Shown: positions 1 to 7,046, counted from the first letter of the stretch. The stretch: 12,871 nt of DNA from an uncultured Bacilli bacterium (GCA_910587725.1 CAJUNG010000046.1:1-12871); one strand, 5' to 3'. Translations and numbers: made by a program. The notes: generated from the sequence alone by a model not told the origin.

Positions 1-263
1 ACTTTTTTGTATATGATGAACTTGTTGAATGGTACAACAGTGAAGAAGGACAAGCGACGTTTAAACGATGTGAAAATCAAGAGTATTTAGAACGTGGACG
101 TGAAGAGGGACTAACTCAAGGACGAGAAGAGGGATGCGTTAAAGGAAGTAAAATGAAAGAGGTTCAGATTGTTCAATCGATGCATAATCATGGAATGGAA
201 ACCTTAGAAATCGCTAGGATTTGTGATTTAACTGAAGAGGAAGTAGAAGAGATTCTAAAATGA
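1..263 (+). CDS. Rpn-family / PD-(D/E)XK nuclease 'transposase-like' protein, C-terminal fragment
   Basis: The gene enters from the left edge; codons start at base 3 and end with TGA at 261-263, leaving about 86 residues. The visible tail has the Rpn/PD-(D/E)XK transposase-family pattern: an aromatic/acidic lead-in (FVYDELVEWYNSEEGQ), a Glu/Arg/Gly-rich repeat (ERGREEGLTQGREEG), and a closing helix pair ending TLEIARICDLTEEEVEEIL, which resembles the small C-terminal segment of these proteins ('IaeitgLs.eeI'). The nuclease domain with the catalytic Asp/Glu/Lys residues would lie outside the window, so whether it is intact cannot be judged. Members of this family (RpnA-like) promote RecA-independent recombination or act as DNA endonucleases and are often multicopy. 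A terminator follows directly. The family call rests only on the tail, so confidence is moderate. Confidence 0.68.
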   Translation, partial: FFVYDELVEWYNSEEGQATFKRCENQEYLERGREEGLTQGREEGCVKGSKMKEVQIVQSMHNHGMETLEIARICDLTEEEVEEILK

Positions 264-301
264 AGACGTTTTCTACTTAATTGATGATAAAATTAGTGAA
301 A

Positions 302-344
302 AAGATAGGCAGTTAGAGTTGAATTCCTATCTTGTTTTTCTTTT
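302..344 (+). terminator. Rho-independent terminator of the Rpn-like gene
   Basis: An 8-bp perfect stem AAGATAGG (302-309) / CCTATCTT (326-333) with a 16-base loop is followed by GTTTTTCTTTT. It lies 39 bases after the TGA stop. Its T-tract also contains the -35 element of the ftsA promoter. Confidence 0.75.
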
Positions 345-360
345 CAAACTATAGTATAAT
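332..360 (+). promoter_or_regulatory. Sigma-A promoter of ftsAZ
   Basis: TTGTTT (332-337) and a perfect TATAAT (355-360) are separated by 17 bases. The expected start, near 367, gives a leader of about 18 bases before the ATG at 385. This rules against the in-frame GTG at 373, which would be almost leaderless. The -35 sits within the preceding terminator's T-tract. Confidence 0.75.
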
Positions 361-384
361 GAATTAAGAATAGTGAGGGATAGA

Positions 385-1623
385 ATGAGAAAGATATATG
401 CTTGTTGTGATATTGGTAGTCATTCTACCAAATTAGTAGTAGCAGAAGAGCATGGGGAAAAGTTCGTCATCCTCTCTCGTTTTATCATAAAATCAAAGGG
501 AATTAAAAGAGGAATTATTACGGATGAAGATGCCGCATTGTTATCAGTTAAAAAGGCCATTACTTCTGTTGAAAATGATTTGGGTGTTCCCATCAAAGAA
601 CTTTTATTAGTTCTTCCTAGCGATACGGCCGAATTCGGAATGGTGACAGGGGAAATTTCTCTTGGTGAAGAAGAAATTGGCGAAGAAGAAATTACTAGAG
701 TTTTACAAGCAGCGGTTAGTAAGCAAGATGATGAGAGAATTTTAGTGAGCATAAATCCAATTTTTTACCAGGTCGATGACTCAGAAAACTTAAAAGATGT
801 TCTTGGGATGACTGGTGAGAAGATGAGAGTAAGAGCAGTTACTGCAACCATTACTAAAGTTGCTGCTCGTCCCTTTTTTCACTTATTCAAGCGCTTAGGT
901 ATTGAACTTGTCGATGTTGATTTTTCCTTGGTGGGAGATTTTTTTCAGGGAGAGGGAAAAAACTTAAGAAAAGATGCTGCAGCAGTAATTAATATTGGTT
1001 ATGATAAAACGGAAATTGGCATTTTTAATAAAGGGATATTAATTAAAGCTGATCGGTTAGATGTTGGTTCTAAATGGATTGATAAAGATATTTCTTTTGC
1101 TTATAACTTAGAAAAGAAGAAATGTCGGTATTTAAAAGAGACTTTTGCTGTTAGTAATACGAGATATGCAGATGTTAATGAAATCGTTCATATCCAAGAT
1201 AGAAGCGGAAATATTTTATCAATTAATCAGTTAAAACTTTCTGAAATTGTAGAATCTCGAATTCATGAAATCTTAACTCTTTCAAAAAAACAAATTAACC
1301 TATTAACAAATCGAGAAATTCGTTATATAATAGTTACAGGAGGAATCAGCGAGATAGCAGGATTCGAGTATACGCTTGAAAACGTATTTGGGCGGAGTGC
1401 TGTTCTTTTAAATACCTCTTTATTGGGGGTTAGAAGTAATTCTTATTCATCTTGTTTTGGTTTTATTCAATGTTTTTCTAAGCGAAGCGAACTTCAAAAT
1501 AGAGAAACGACGATGATTCCAGAAGAGCTGTTAGAGGGAACTTTAAAGAAAAGAAGTAAAACAACAAATGAAGTAGGAATCAGTGGAATTATTAACTATT
1601 TCACAGGTAACAAGGAGGATTAA
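385..1623 (+). CDS. ftsA: Cell division protein FtsA
   Basis: FtsA is an actin-fold ATPase that tethers FtsZ filaments to the cytoplasmic membrane and recruits later divisome proteins. The 412-residue product shows the actin-family sites: phosphate-1 loop DIGSHSTK (residues 9-16), phosphate-2 loop INIGYDKTEIGIF (about 202-214) and adenosine loop IVTGGISEIAGF (316-327). The FtsA-specific 1C region follows the first strand block (about 85-165). The C-terminus, GISGIINYFTG (398-408), is a plausible membrane-targeting amphipathic helix, though it lacks the usual basic/aromatic cluster. The ATG at 385 is chosen because GAGGGA precedes it by four bases and the promoter lies just upstream; an in-frame GTG at 373 would add only MRDR. 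ftsZ follows after one base, so the two are cotranscribed. No ftsQ/divIB or murein genes are upstream. The sequence is divergent but the identity is secure because of the domain signatures and the neighbour. Confidence 0.93.
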   Translation: MRKIYACCDIGSHSTKLVVAEEHGEKFVILSRFIIKSKGIKRGIITDEDAALLSVKKAITSVENDLGVPIKELLLVLPSDTAEFGMVTGEISLGEEEIGEEEITRVLQAAVSKQDDERILVSINPIFYQVDDSENLKDVLGMTGEKMRVRAVTATITKVAARPFFHLFKRLGIELVDVDFSLVGDFFQGEGKNLRKDAAAVINIGYDKTEIGIFNKGILIKADRLDVGSKWIDKDISFAYNLEKKKCRYLKETFAVSNTRYADVNEIVHIQDRSGNILSINQLKLSEIVESRIHEILTLSKKQINLLTNREIRYIIVTGGISEIAGFEYTLENVFGRSAVLLNTSLLGVRSNSYSSCFGFIQCFSKRSELQNRETTMIPEELLEGTLKKRSKTTNEVGISGIINYFTGNKED

Positions 1624-1624
1624 T

Positions 1625-2743
1625 ATGTTTGGTGGAATTGAAGTAGATCAACTTGCAAAAATTAAAGTAATCGGTGTTGGTGGAGGCGGAGGAAATGCCG
1701 TCAACCGAATGATAGAGTCTGGTGTTAAAGGGGTAGAATTTATTGCCGCTAATACAGATTTGCAAGTATTAAATAACTCAAAAGCAGAAGTGAAAATTCA
1801 AATCGGAGAAAGTTTGACTGATGGACTTGGTGCAGGAGCAAAACCTGAAATTGGTAGAGAAGCAGCCGTTGAGAGTAAAAAGGAAATTGAAGATGCTTTA
1901 AGTGGTGCCGATATGGTCTTTATTACCTGTGGAATGGGTGGAGGTACCGGAACAGGAGCTGCTCCCGTGATTGCTGAAGTTGCTCAAGGACTTGGTGCAT
2001 TAACCGTTGCAATCGTTACTAAGCCATTTGGATTTGAAGGTCGAAAGAGAATGGAAAATGCTCTTGCTGGAATCGATGAATTAAAAAAACATGTCGATAC
2101 GTTGATTGTGATTCCTAATGACCGTTTGAGAGAAATTATTGATAAAACTACACCGATGTTAGATGCATTTAAAGAAGTTGATAATGTTTTAAGACGTGGT
2201 GTTCAGTCTATTTCTGACTTAATTGCTGTTGTGGGACTAGTTAACCTTGACTTTGCCGATGTAAAAGCAGTAATGGAAAAAAGTGGAAATGCCATTATTG
2301 GTATTGGTATTGGAATGGGTGAGGATAGAGCAAGTGAAGCTGCACGCCAAGCAGTTGCTTCTCCACTTTTAGAAACTAGTATTTCTGGGGCAACTGATGC
2401 GATAATCAATATTACAGGTGGAGTAAACTTAACTCTTTTTGAAGCCGAGCAAGCAGCAGAGGTTGTAAGAGCTGCAGCAAATACAGATATTAATACGATT
2501 TTTGGTTCTGTAATTAATGAAAACTTAACGGATGAAGTTATTGTTACCGTCATTGCTACTGGATTCGATAAGAAAAAACAACAAGAATCTGAGCAAGCAG
2601 TAGCAACAACAAGCTATAATAATGTACAAAATGCTCGTAGGACAACTCCTCGCGATATCGAAATCATGGATAGTTTCGAGGATGATGATGATGACGGGGA
2701 CGACGATGATATTCCGGTATTTTTGAGAAATCGTAATTTTTAG
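1625..2743 (+). CDS. ftsZ: Cell division GTPase FtsZ
   Basis: FtsZ is the tubulin homologue that polymerises with GTP into the Z-ring at the division site. The 372-residue product has the N-terminal GTP-binding strand IKVIGVGGGGGNAVNRMI (13-30), the tubulin signature GGGTGTG (105-111) and the T7 synergy loop NLDFADV (207-213), whose Asp residues complete the neighbouring subunit's GTPase site. After the globular core come a Gln/Thr-rich linker, a run of Asp residues (about 350-361), and the conserved C-terminal peptide DIPVFLR (362-368), which binds FtsA, SepF and ZapA-type partners. The start at 1625 is set by AAGGAGG at 1612-1618, six bases upstream and inside the last ftsA codons; extending upstream to 1583 would run into ftsA. 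The gap after the ftsA stop is a single base, so translation is probably coupled. A weak terminator follows. Confidence 0.98.
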   Translation: MFGGIEVDQLAKIKVIGVGGGGGNAVNRMIESGVKGVEFIAANTDLQVLNNSKAEVKIQIGESLTDGLGAGAKPEIGREAAVESKKEIEDALSGADMVFITCGMGGGTGTGAAPVIAEVAQGLGALTVAIVTKPFGFEGRKRMENALAGIDELKKHVDTLIVIPNDRLREIIDKTTPMLDAFKEVDNVLRRGVQSISDLIAVVGLVNLDFADVKAVMEKSGNAIIGIGIGMGEDRASEAARQAVASPLLETSISGATDAIINITGGVNLTLFEAEQAAEVVRAAANTDINTIFGSVINENLTDEVIVTVIATGFDKKKQQESEQAVATTSYNNVQNARRTTPRDIEIMDSFEDDDDDGDDDDIPVFLRNRNF

Positions 2744-2754
2744 TTGATTGAATT

Positions 2755-2781
2755 AGAGAAGACCACAAAGTCTTTTTTTTT
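2755..2781 (+). terminator. Terminator after ftsZ
   Basis: AGAGAAGAC (2755-2763) can pair with GTCTTTTTT (2770-2778) across a six-base loop, with two G-U pairs, followed directly by more T residues. The core is only five Watson-Crick pairs, so it may be leaky, but the position twelve bases after the stop is right. Confidence 0.6.
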
Positions 2782-2870
2782 GAAAGCTTTTTACTTTTTT
2801 ATTTTCCTTTTGTTTTTCTGATGTTGGTAAAATTTGAAATGTCAAAAATTATGGGAAATGTAAAAAAAGC

Positions 2871-2898
2871 TTTACTAATTTTTAAAATATATTATAAT
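2871..2898 (+). promoter_or_regulatory. Sigma-A promoter of the LTA-synthase-like gene
   Basis: TTTACT (2871-2876) and a perfect TATAAT (2893-2898) have a 16-base spacer. Transcription would start near 2905, leaving only about 13 bases before the ATG at 2918, with no convincing Shine-Dalgarno sequence in that leader (closest is GAAG two bases before the start). Confidence 0.7.
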
Positions 2899-2917
2899 AG
2901 ATGTTGGTGTTTGAAGT

Positions 2918-5014
2918 ATGAAAAATGTTAAAAATTTGATTATATCAAGAGTTAGAGAAAAAATTGAAAAATTTAAAAAGAAAAATTGGAAAGAGATTTT
3001 TTCTTTTTCTAATGTGCAAGCAAAATTTCTAAAAATATTTACTTATGATTGTGTAATTTTTATTCTATATTTACTTACGATTGAATTACTGTTTAAAGCT
3101 TTAACGGGAACCTTAGAATGGAATTATACCCTTCTTCGTATTTTCATTAGTTCTTCTTTTGTTTCTGTTTTGTTTTTTTCGTTGGTTGAACAGATTCCTT
3201 CTTCGAAAGTTAGAAAAAGTGTCATTATTTTCTTTACTTTATTGATTGGTATTTATTCCTTAGCGCAACTTGGATTCAATAACTTTCTTGGAAATTATAT
3301 GTCCCTAAATACTTCTAGTCAATTAGGTAAAGTAACTAGTTATATTATGGATTACTTACATAGTTTTAAAGCAAATTATTATCTATTGTGTCTTCCTATG
3401 CTATTCGTTATTTTCTACACCTTATTTGTTAAACACGAACCTAAGAAATATGCACTCAAACCAACTTTAGTTTTGCTTTTTGTTCTTGCCGTTCTTTATC
3501 TTCCAACATTAAGTTTAGAATTTATGCAGAATAAGTTTCAATATGTAAAAAATACGACATTATTTAACAATCCCGCTTTACCTAATGTTGCTGTTAATCA
3601 ATTTGGGATTAGTATGTTTGGAATATTAGATGTTAAAAGTAAATTATTAGGACAAGCTAGTGACTTATCTGAAACTAGAGACGAGAGTCAGGATGATTTT
3701 TCTAAAAGAGAAATCGATGATGAGAAAATTTTAGAAATTATTGAAAATGAAACGGATAGTACAATGAATTCTCTTAATCGATATTTCTTTTCTAGAAATG
3801 TAACAGAAACTAACGAATATACCGGTCGTTTAGAAGATAAGAACTTGATTTTAATTATGTTAGAATCAGTGAATCCGATGATGGTGAACGAAGAATATTT
3901 TCCTACATTATATAAAATTTATCATGATGGGATTTCCTTTTCTAACCATTATTCTCCAAGAAATAACTGTGCAACAGGAAATAATGAATTTAGTGCATTA
4001 ACTAGTCTTTATACCATTAATAACGTTTGTAGTGCTAATGTTTATAAGAATAATACCTATTTTGAAAGTTTATTCCATTTGTTTGAAAACCAGGGTTATC
4101 AAGTGTCTTCTTATCATAATTATACAGAACAATATTATTATCGTAACACGATTCATAAAAACTTAGGAAGCACTTACTTTGGTGTTGATGAGTTAGAAAT
4201 TCCTTATGAAAATGTATATAAAGAATGGCCAAGTGATGTTTCTCTTGTGGAGGAGGCTTATCGAAGACTGAATACAGATGAGAAATTTATGGCACTTTTA
4301 ACTACAGTTACTACACATCAACCATATGGAGTGAGTTCTACTTATGGGGATAAATATTTAGACCGGTTTCAAGATTTAGATGTTTCGATTTCTGTTAAAC
4401 GATATTTGTCTAAGATGGTGGAGTTGGATTTAGCATTAGAAAGATTACTTGAATTATTAGAAGAAGATGGTATTTTAGAGGATACGACGATTGTAATGTT
4501 TGGAGACCATTATCCTTATGGGATTAAAACTAGTGAATTACAAAAGATGTTTGATTATGATTTAGAGCAAAATCAAGAAATTGAGAAAACGCCTTTTGTG
4601 ATTTATGATTCTAGTCTTGAACGTGAAGAAAGAAAAGAATATACAACCTATATGAATATTTTACCGACTTTAGCCAATCTTTTTAACTTAGAATATGACC
4701 CTAGACTTTATATGGGAGAAGATTTATTTAGTAAAGACTATAGCAATATTGCCGTATTTACTGATGGTTCTTGGCAAAGTTCTTACGCCTATTATGATGC
4801 CGAGTCTTCTCGCATTCATTACATCGTGGATGATTTCCGTTATAGTGATGAAGCTATACTTGCAATCAATAAAGAAATCAATGAAAAAATAAGTATGTCT
4901 AATCTTGCGATAGTGAAAAACTATTTTCATTACCTAGAAAGAAAACTTTATCCTGAAAGAGTTAATGACTCTGTAAGTGATGATGAGGGAAGTCTTTCGA
5001 CTTCTTCTAAGTAA
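2918..5014 (+). CDS. LTA synthase family phosphoglycerol transferase (alkaline-phosphatase superfamily)
   Basis: The 698-residue product is a membrane enzyme of the LtaS/MdoB type, which moves glycerol-phosphate from phosphatidylglycerol onto a growing polymer on the outer face of the membrane. After a basic cytoplasmic N-terminus come about five membrane segments (roughly 41-61, 72-92, 100-120, 155-172, 181-199), a linker, then an extracellular sulfatase-fold domain from about residue 305. Visible metal and catalytic positions are Glu316 in IMLESVNP, the nucleophile Thr353 in CATGNNEF, His467 in TTHQPY, and Asp530-His531 in MFGDHYPYG. S. aureus LtaS has GKTS around its threonine, so the active-site strand differs although the residue roles match. 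The ATG at 2918 is the only reasonable start; the next methionines are far downstream. It is a single-gene unit with its own promoter and terminator. The true product (LTA, primer or another glycerol-phosphate polymer) cannot be read from sequence. Confidence 0.9.
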   Translation: MKNVKNLIISRVREKIEKFKKKNWKEIFSFSNVQAKFLKIFTYDCVIFILYLLTIELLFKALTGTLEWNYTLLRIFISSSFVSVLFFSLVEQIPSSKVRKSVIIFFTLLIGIYSLAQLGFNNFLGNYMSLNTSSQLGKVTSYIMDYLHSFKANYYLLCLPMLFVIFYTLFVKHEPKKYALKPTLVLLFVLAVLYLPTLSLEFMQNKFQYVKNTTLFNNPALPNVAVNQFGISMFGILDVKSKLLGQASDLSETRDESQDDFSKREIDDEKILEIIENETDSTMNSLNRYFFSRNVTETNEYTGRLEDKNLILIMLESVNPMMVNEEYFPTLYKIYHDGISFSNHYSPRNNCATGNNEFSALTSLYTINNVCSANVYKNNTYFESLFHLFENQGYQVSSYHNYTEQYYYRNTIHKNLGSTYFGVDELEIPYENVYKEWPSDVSLVEEAYRRLNTDEKFMALLTTVTTHQPYGVSSTYGDKYLDRFQDLDVSISVKRYLSKMVELDLALERLLELLEEDGILEDTTIVMFGDHYPYGIKTSELQKMFDYDLEQNQEIEKTPFVIYDSSLEREERKEYTTYMNILPTLANLFNLEYDPRLYMGEDLFSKDYSNIAVFTDGSWQSSYAYYDAESSRIHYIVDDFRYSDEAILAINKEINEKISMSNLAIVKNYFHYLERKLYPERVNDSVSDDEGSLSTSSK

Positions 5015-5039
5015 GCCCTAGTGGCTTTTTTCTTTTTTA
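5013..5039 (+). terminator. Terminator after the LTA-synthase-like gene
   Basis: AAGCC (5013-5017) pairs with GGCTT (5023-5027) across CTAGT, followed by TTTTTCTTTTTT. The left arm begins inside the TAA stop codon (5012-5014). Confidence 0.7.
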
Positions 5040-5077
5040 TTTCCTCTTTTTCGACCTCTTTCGACAAAACTTTTTTT

Positions 5078-5083
5078 TATAAT
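5078..5083 (+). promoter_or_regulatory. -10 hexamer upstream of the 252-residue gene
   Basis: TATAAT at 5078-5083 lies 33 bases before the start codon at 5117. No good -35 is found at 16-18 bases; two TTCGAC copies upstream are at the wrong distance. The promoter is therefore only partly supported. Confidence 0.5.
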
Positions 5084-5116
5084 CATTAGTAGAGAGTAGA
5101 AAGAGGTGTTAGATGA

Positions 5117-5875
5117 ATGAATGCAGTAAGACAGAGACATATTAATTTTCCAAAGGAGTGGTTTGCCCGTACTAAAAATTTAAAAAACTTTTCTGCTTCT
5201 AGAGATGCTTTAACTGAAGTAGAAGACTTTATGGATAGGATTTACGACAGTTCAGAAGATGCTGTCCTTGCATTAGAGCTTCAAGGAAAACAGGGACAAG
5301 TATTAAAATTTCGAAATGCGAGTAAGGATTTGAAGGAAGAAATTTTATCTGGGGAAGAGTACGATAGTTTAGAAGATGCTATGTTGGTCAAAGAAAAAAC
5401 AGAAGTGGATACAGAAGAGATGAAAATTACAGTACAAATTCATCCACGAGAAATTATTCGAAAAGAGACTAAGAATGTTCGGATGTTGTTTTTAACGGAA
5501 GAAAATCGTATCTCTTACTTAGAAGAGTTAAAAAAAGAAGGTTATTTATTTTCAGAAATTTCCTTTTGTGAAGAACAACGAGTAGAAGAATTCTCCTTTG
5601 ATTCTTGTTATGAAACTTATGAGGAGGCTAGAAATACTTTGTCTTTATTAGAGGAACATTATCATACCTTAGGACAGATTGTTTTAGTCGATACGCACCA
5701 ATATCAAGTTTTATTGAATGCTTCGAAAACGATGGATGAAGTGATGTATGTTTTAGAGGCAGTAGTTTCTAGTTATCTTAAAAGAACAATTTATGAATTA
5801 GAAATTGAAAATATCAAAAAAGGATACGATTATCGAATTCGTTATCTTCCTAATTTAAAAGAGGCAAAATCATGA
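5117..5875 (+). CDS. Uncharacterised 252-residue soluble protein with an internal motif repeat
   Basis: I do not recognise a family. The product has no signal peptide or membrane segment and is rich in Glu and Lys, so it is probably cytoplasmic. A motif of the form Y-[DE]-[ST]-x-E-[DE]-A recurs three times: YDSSEDA (43-49), YDSLEDA (82-88) and YETYEEA (165-171). The first and third copies are each followed by a second matching block, QVLKFRNASK (61-70) and QVLLNASK (197-204), suggesting an N-terminal and a C-terminal module of one duplicated unit joined by a middle segment (about 105-150) with a predicted strand-helix pattern. The ATG at 5117 is chosen over an out-of-frame ATG at 5113, which opens only ten codons; AGAGGTG at 5101-5107 is nine bases upstream. 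It has a -10 in front and a strong hairpin behind, so it is monocistronic. No function is claimed. Confidence 0.85.
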   Translation: MNAVRQRHINFPKEWFARTKNLKNFSASRDALTEVEDFMDRIYDSSEDAVLALELQGKQGQVLKFRNASKDLKEEILSGEEYDSLEDAMLVKEKTEVDTEEMKITVQIHPREIIRKETKNVRMLFLTEENRISYLEELKKEGYLFSEISFCEEQRVEEFSFDSCYETYEEARNTLSLLEEHYHTLGQIVLVDTHQYQVLLNASKTMDEVMYVLEAVVSSYLKRTIYELEIENIKKGYDYRIRYLPNLKEAKS

Positions 5876-5889
5876 TTTTGTCTCTTTTA
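5856..5889. terminator. Bidirectional terminator between convergent genes
   Basis: A 15-bp stem (5856-5870 / 5875-5889, one G-U pair) closes a four-base CATG loop. Runs of A on the left arm and T on the right let it act in both directions, serving the 252-residue gene (+) and the HAD gene (-). The left arm and loop lie in the last codons, and the TGA stop is at the loop/right-arm junction. Confidence 0.8.
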
Positions 5890-5927
5890 TTTAAGAAGAA
5901 GCATTTTAATTTCTATGACTACTCCTT

Positions 5928-6707
5928 TTAGTTTAGTGTTTTTCTTAATACTCTTTCGGTTTCTTCTGGAAATGTTTTGTTTACCAAATTTAAGAATTCT
6001 TTATAATTTTTAATGCTATAATCCGTAATTTCCCTTATTTTTTCTCTATCTATATCTGCATATTGGTCATAAATATTTACGCATTCTATACCAGCATTTC
6101 TACTTGCTAAAACCCCTGTATAAGAATCTTCAAATGTTAGACATTCGCTTGGAGTAGAATGATAATGTTGCATAATTTTCCTATATATTTCTGGATTTGG
6201 CTTCTTATTGACTACATCTTCTTTTCTAGTCACCAAATCAAAAACTTCCAAAATATCCATTTGTTCTCGCATTCTCTTATTCTTTTTGGAATAAATATCT
6301 AATTGAAACTGAGTAGTCATGGTTGCTAAAGCAAGAGTAAATCCAAGACTTTTCAATCTTAATATTAGTTGTACAACATTTTCCTTAAAATCCATTTCTT
6401 TTTCAAAAAATTCTCCCGATTTTTCCCAACATATTTTTAATAATTCCTCTGCGCTTTGAATACGGAGATGATATTTTTTGATTAAGTATGTGCAATATGC
6501 TAAATATATATCTCCATTTTGATGATTATGAAGAAATGCATCTCTTTCTTTTTGAATTTCTTCTAAATTGATTGTTTGGTTTCCATAATCTTCGATTAGT
6601 TTTTGATAAGTTTGGTTCCATACGCCGATAGAATCGATTAATGTACCATCCATGTCAAAAATTATATATTTCTTTTTCTTTAATTCAATTTTGTTAATAT
6701 CCTTCAT
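5928..6707 (-). CDS. HAD-superfamily hydrolase (beta-phosphoglucomutase/phosphatase-like, subfamily IA)
   Basis: The 259-residue product has all four HAD motifs. Motif I is FDMDGTLIDS, with nucleophile Asp18 and general acid Asp20. Motif II is LALATMTTQ with Thr129. Motif III is NKKPNPEIY with the lysine near 168. Motif IV is ECLTFEDSYTGVLASRNAG with the Glu193-Asp194 pair. A helical cap lies between motifs I and II (about 30-105), typical of the beta-phosphoglucomutase/phosphoglycolate-phosphatase group. These are cytoplasmic phosphomonoesterases or phosphomutases; the substrate cannot be read from the sequence. The frame is open to 6746, but the -10 hexamer TATACT (6742-6737, minus strand) lies inside that extension. 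The ATG at 6707 is therefore chosen, with AAGGGAG (6725-6719) eleven bases upstream. Two lysine-rich strands precede motif I, consistent with this start. It is monocistronic and convergent with the 252-residue gene. Confidence 0.9.
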   Translation of the reverse strand: MKDINKIELKKKKYIIFDMDGTLIDSIGVWNQTYQKLIEDYGNQTINLEEIQKERDAFLHNHQNGDIYLAYCTYLIKKYHLRIQSAEELLKICWEKSGEFFEKEMDFKENVVQLILRLKSLGFTLALATMTTQFQLDIYSKKNKRMREQMDILEVFDLVTRKEDVVNKKPNPEIYRKIMQHYHSTPSECLTFEDSYTGVLASRNAGIECVNIYDQYADIDREKIREITDYSIKNYKEFLNLVNKTFPEETERVLRKTLN

Positions 6708-6736
6708 TATCTCATCATCTCCCTTCTTTGTTTGAT

Positions 6737-6767
6737 AGTATAACATAGATTTGAATTTTTTTTACAA
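6737..6767 (-). promoter_or_regulatory. Probable sigma-A promoter of the HAD gene
   Basis: Read on the minus strand, TTGTAA (6767-6762) and TATACT (6742-6737) are separated by 19 bases, which is longer than ideal. The predicted start near 6730 gives a leader of about 22 bases containing AAGGGAG. Confidence 0.5.
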
Positions 6768-7046
6768 ATTATTATCATCCACCTAAAATTAACCAGCTTT
6801 TATAGTAAGTAGTTAATTCGTAATAAATTTGCTTTAATTTTTATCTTTGTGTTGATTTTAAAGGATTTTAATGGAATTATCTGAATTTTAAAAAAAAATT
6901 GTATTTTTTTGAGGAATTTTGGAAATTTTTGCAAATAATAATAATAGAGGGGAAAATTCTGACATCTTTACGAGATATCCCCATCAGTTGCAAAATACCA
7001 AAATCTAGATTATAATAGATTTATTAGAAGTAAGGAGTAGTACGTT
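6768..7046. other. AT-rich intergenic region upstream of the ABC-2 exporter
   Basis: The gap between the divergent HAD and ABC genes spans 6708-7046 (339 bases). Apart from the two promoters I see no open frame of useful length; an AAGG-preceded ATG at 6871 gives only MELSEF before TAA. GGGGA (6949-6953) and TCCCC (6978-6982) form a small inverted repeat with a 24-base centre, ending five bases before the -35 at 6988. No riboswitch class or small RNA is recognisable. Confidence 0.6.
6988..7016 (+). promoter_or_regulatory. Sigma-A promoter of the ABC-2 exporter operon
   Basis: TTGCAA (6988-6993), a 17-base spacer and a perfect TATAAT (7011-7016). The leader would be about 24 bases and contains AAGGAG (7032-7037), nine bases before the ATG at 7047. 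Confidence 0.8.

Noticed and set aside
373..384. GTG at 373 as the ftsA start
   Set aside because: It lies only about six bases after the predicted transcription start and lacks a ribosome site, while the ATG at 385 has GAGGGA in front.
1583..1624. Longer N-terminus for FtsZ from 1583
   Set aside because: It would lie wholly inside ftsA. AAGGAGG at 1612-1618 and the usual FtsZ N-terminus fix the start at 1625.
5113..5145. Ten-codon frame from ATG 5113 (MNECSKTETY) overlapping the 252-residue gene start
   Set aside because: It is too short to support as a leader peptide and is probably a chance overlap of ATGAATGAATG.
6708..6746. Thirteen extra N-terminal residues on the HAD protein
   Set aside because: The gene's -10 element lies inside this stretch, and AAGGGAG serves the ATG at 6707.
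6871..6891. Six-codon frame MELSEF with AAGG upstream
   Set aside because: It is too short, has no promoter fitting it, and such frames are common in AT-rich spacers.
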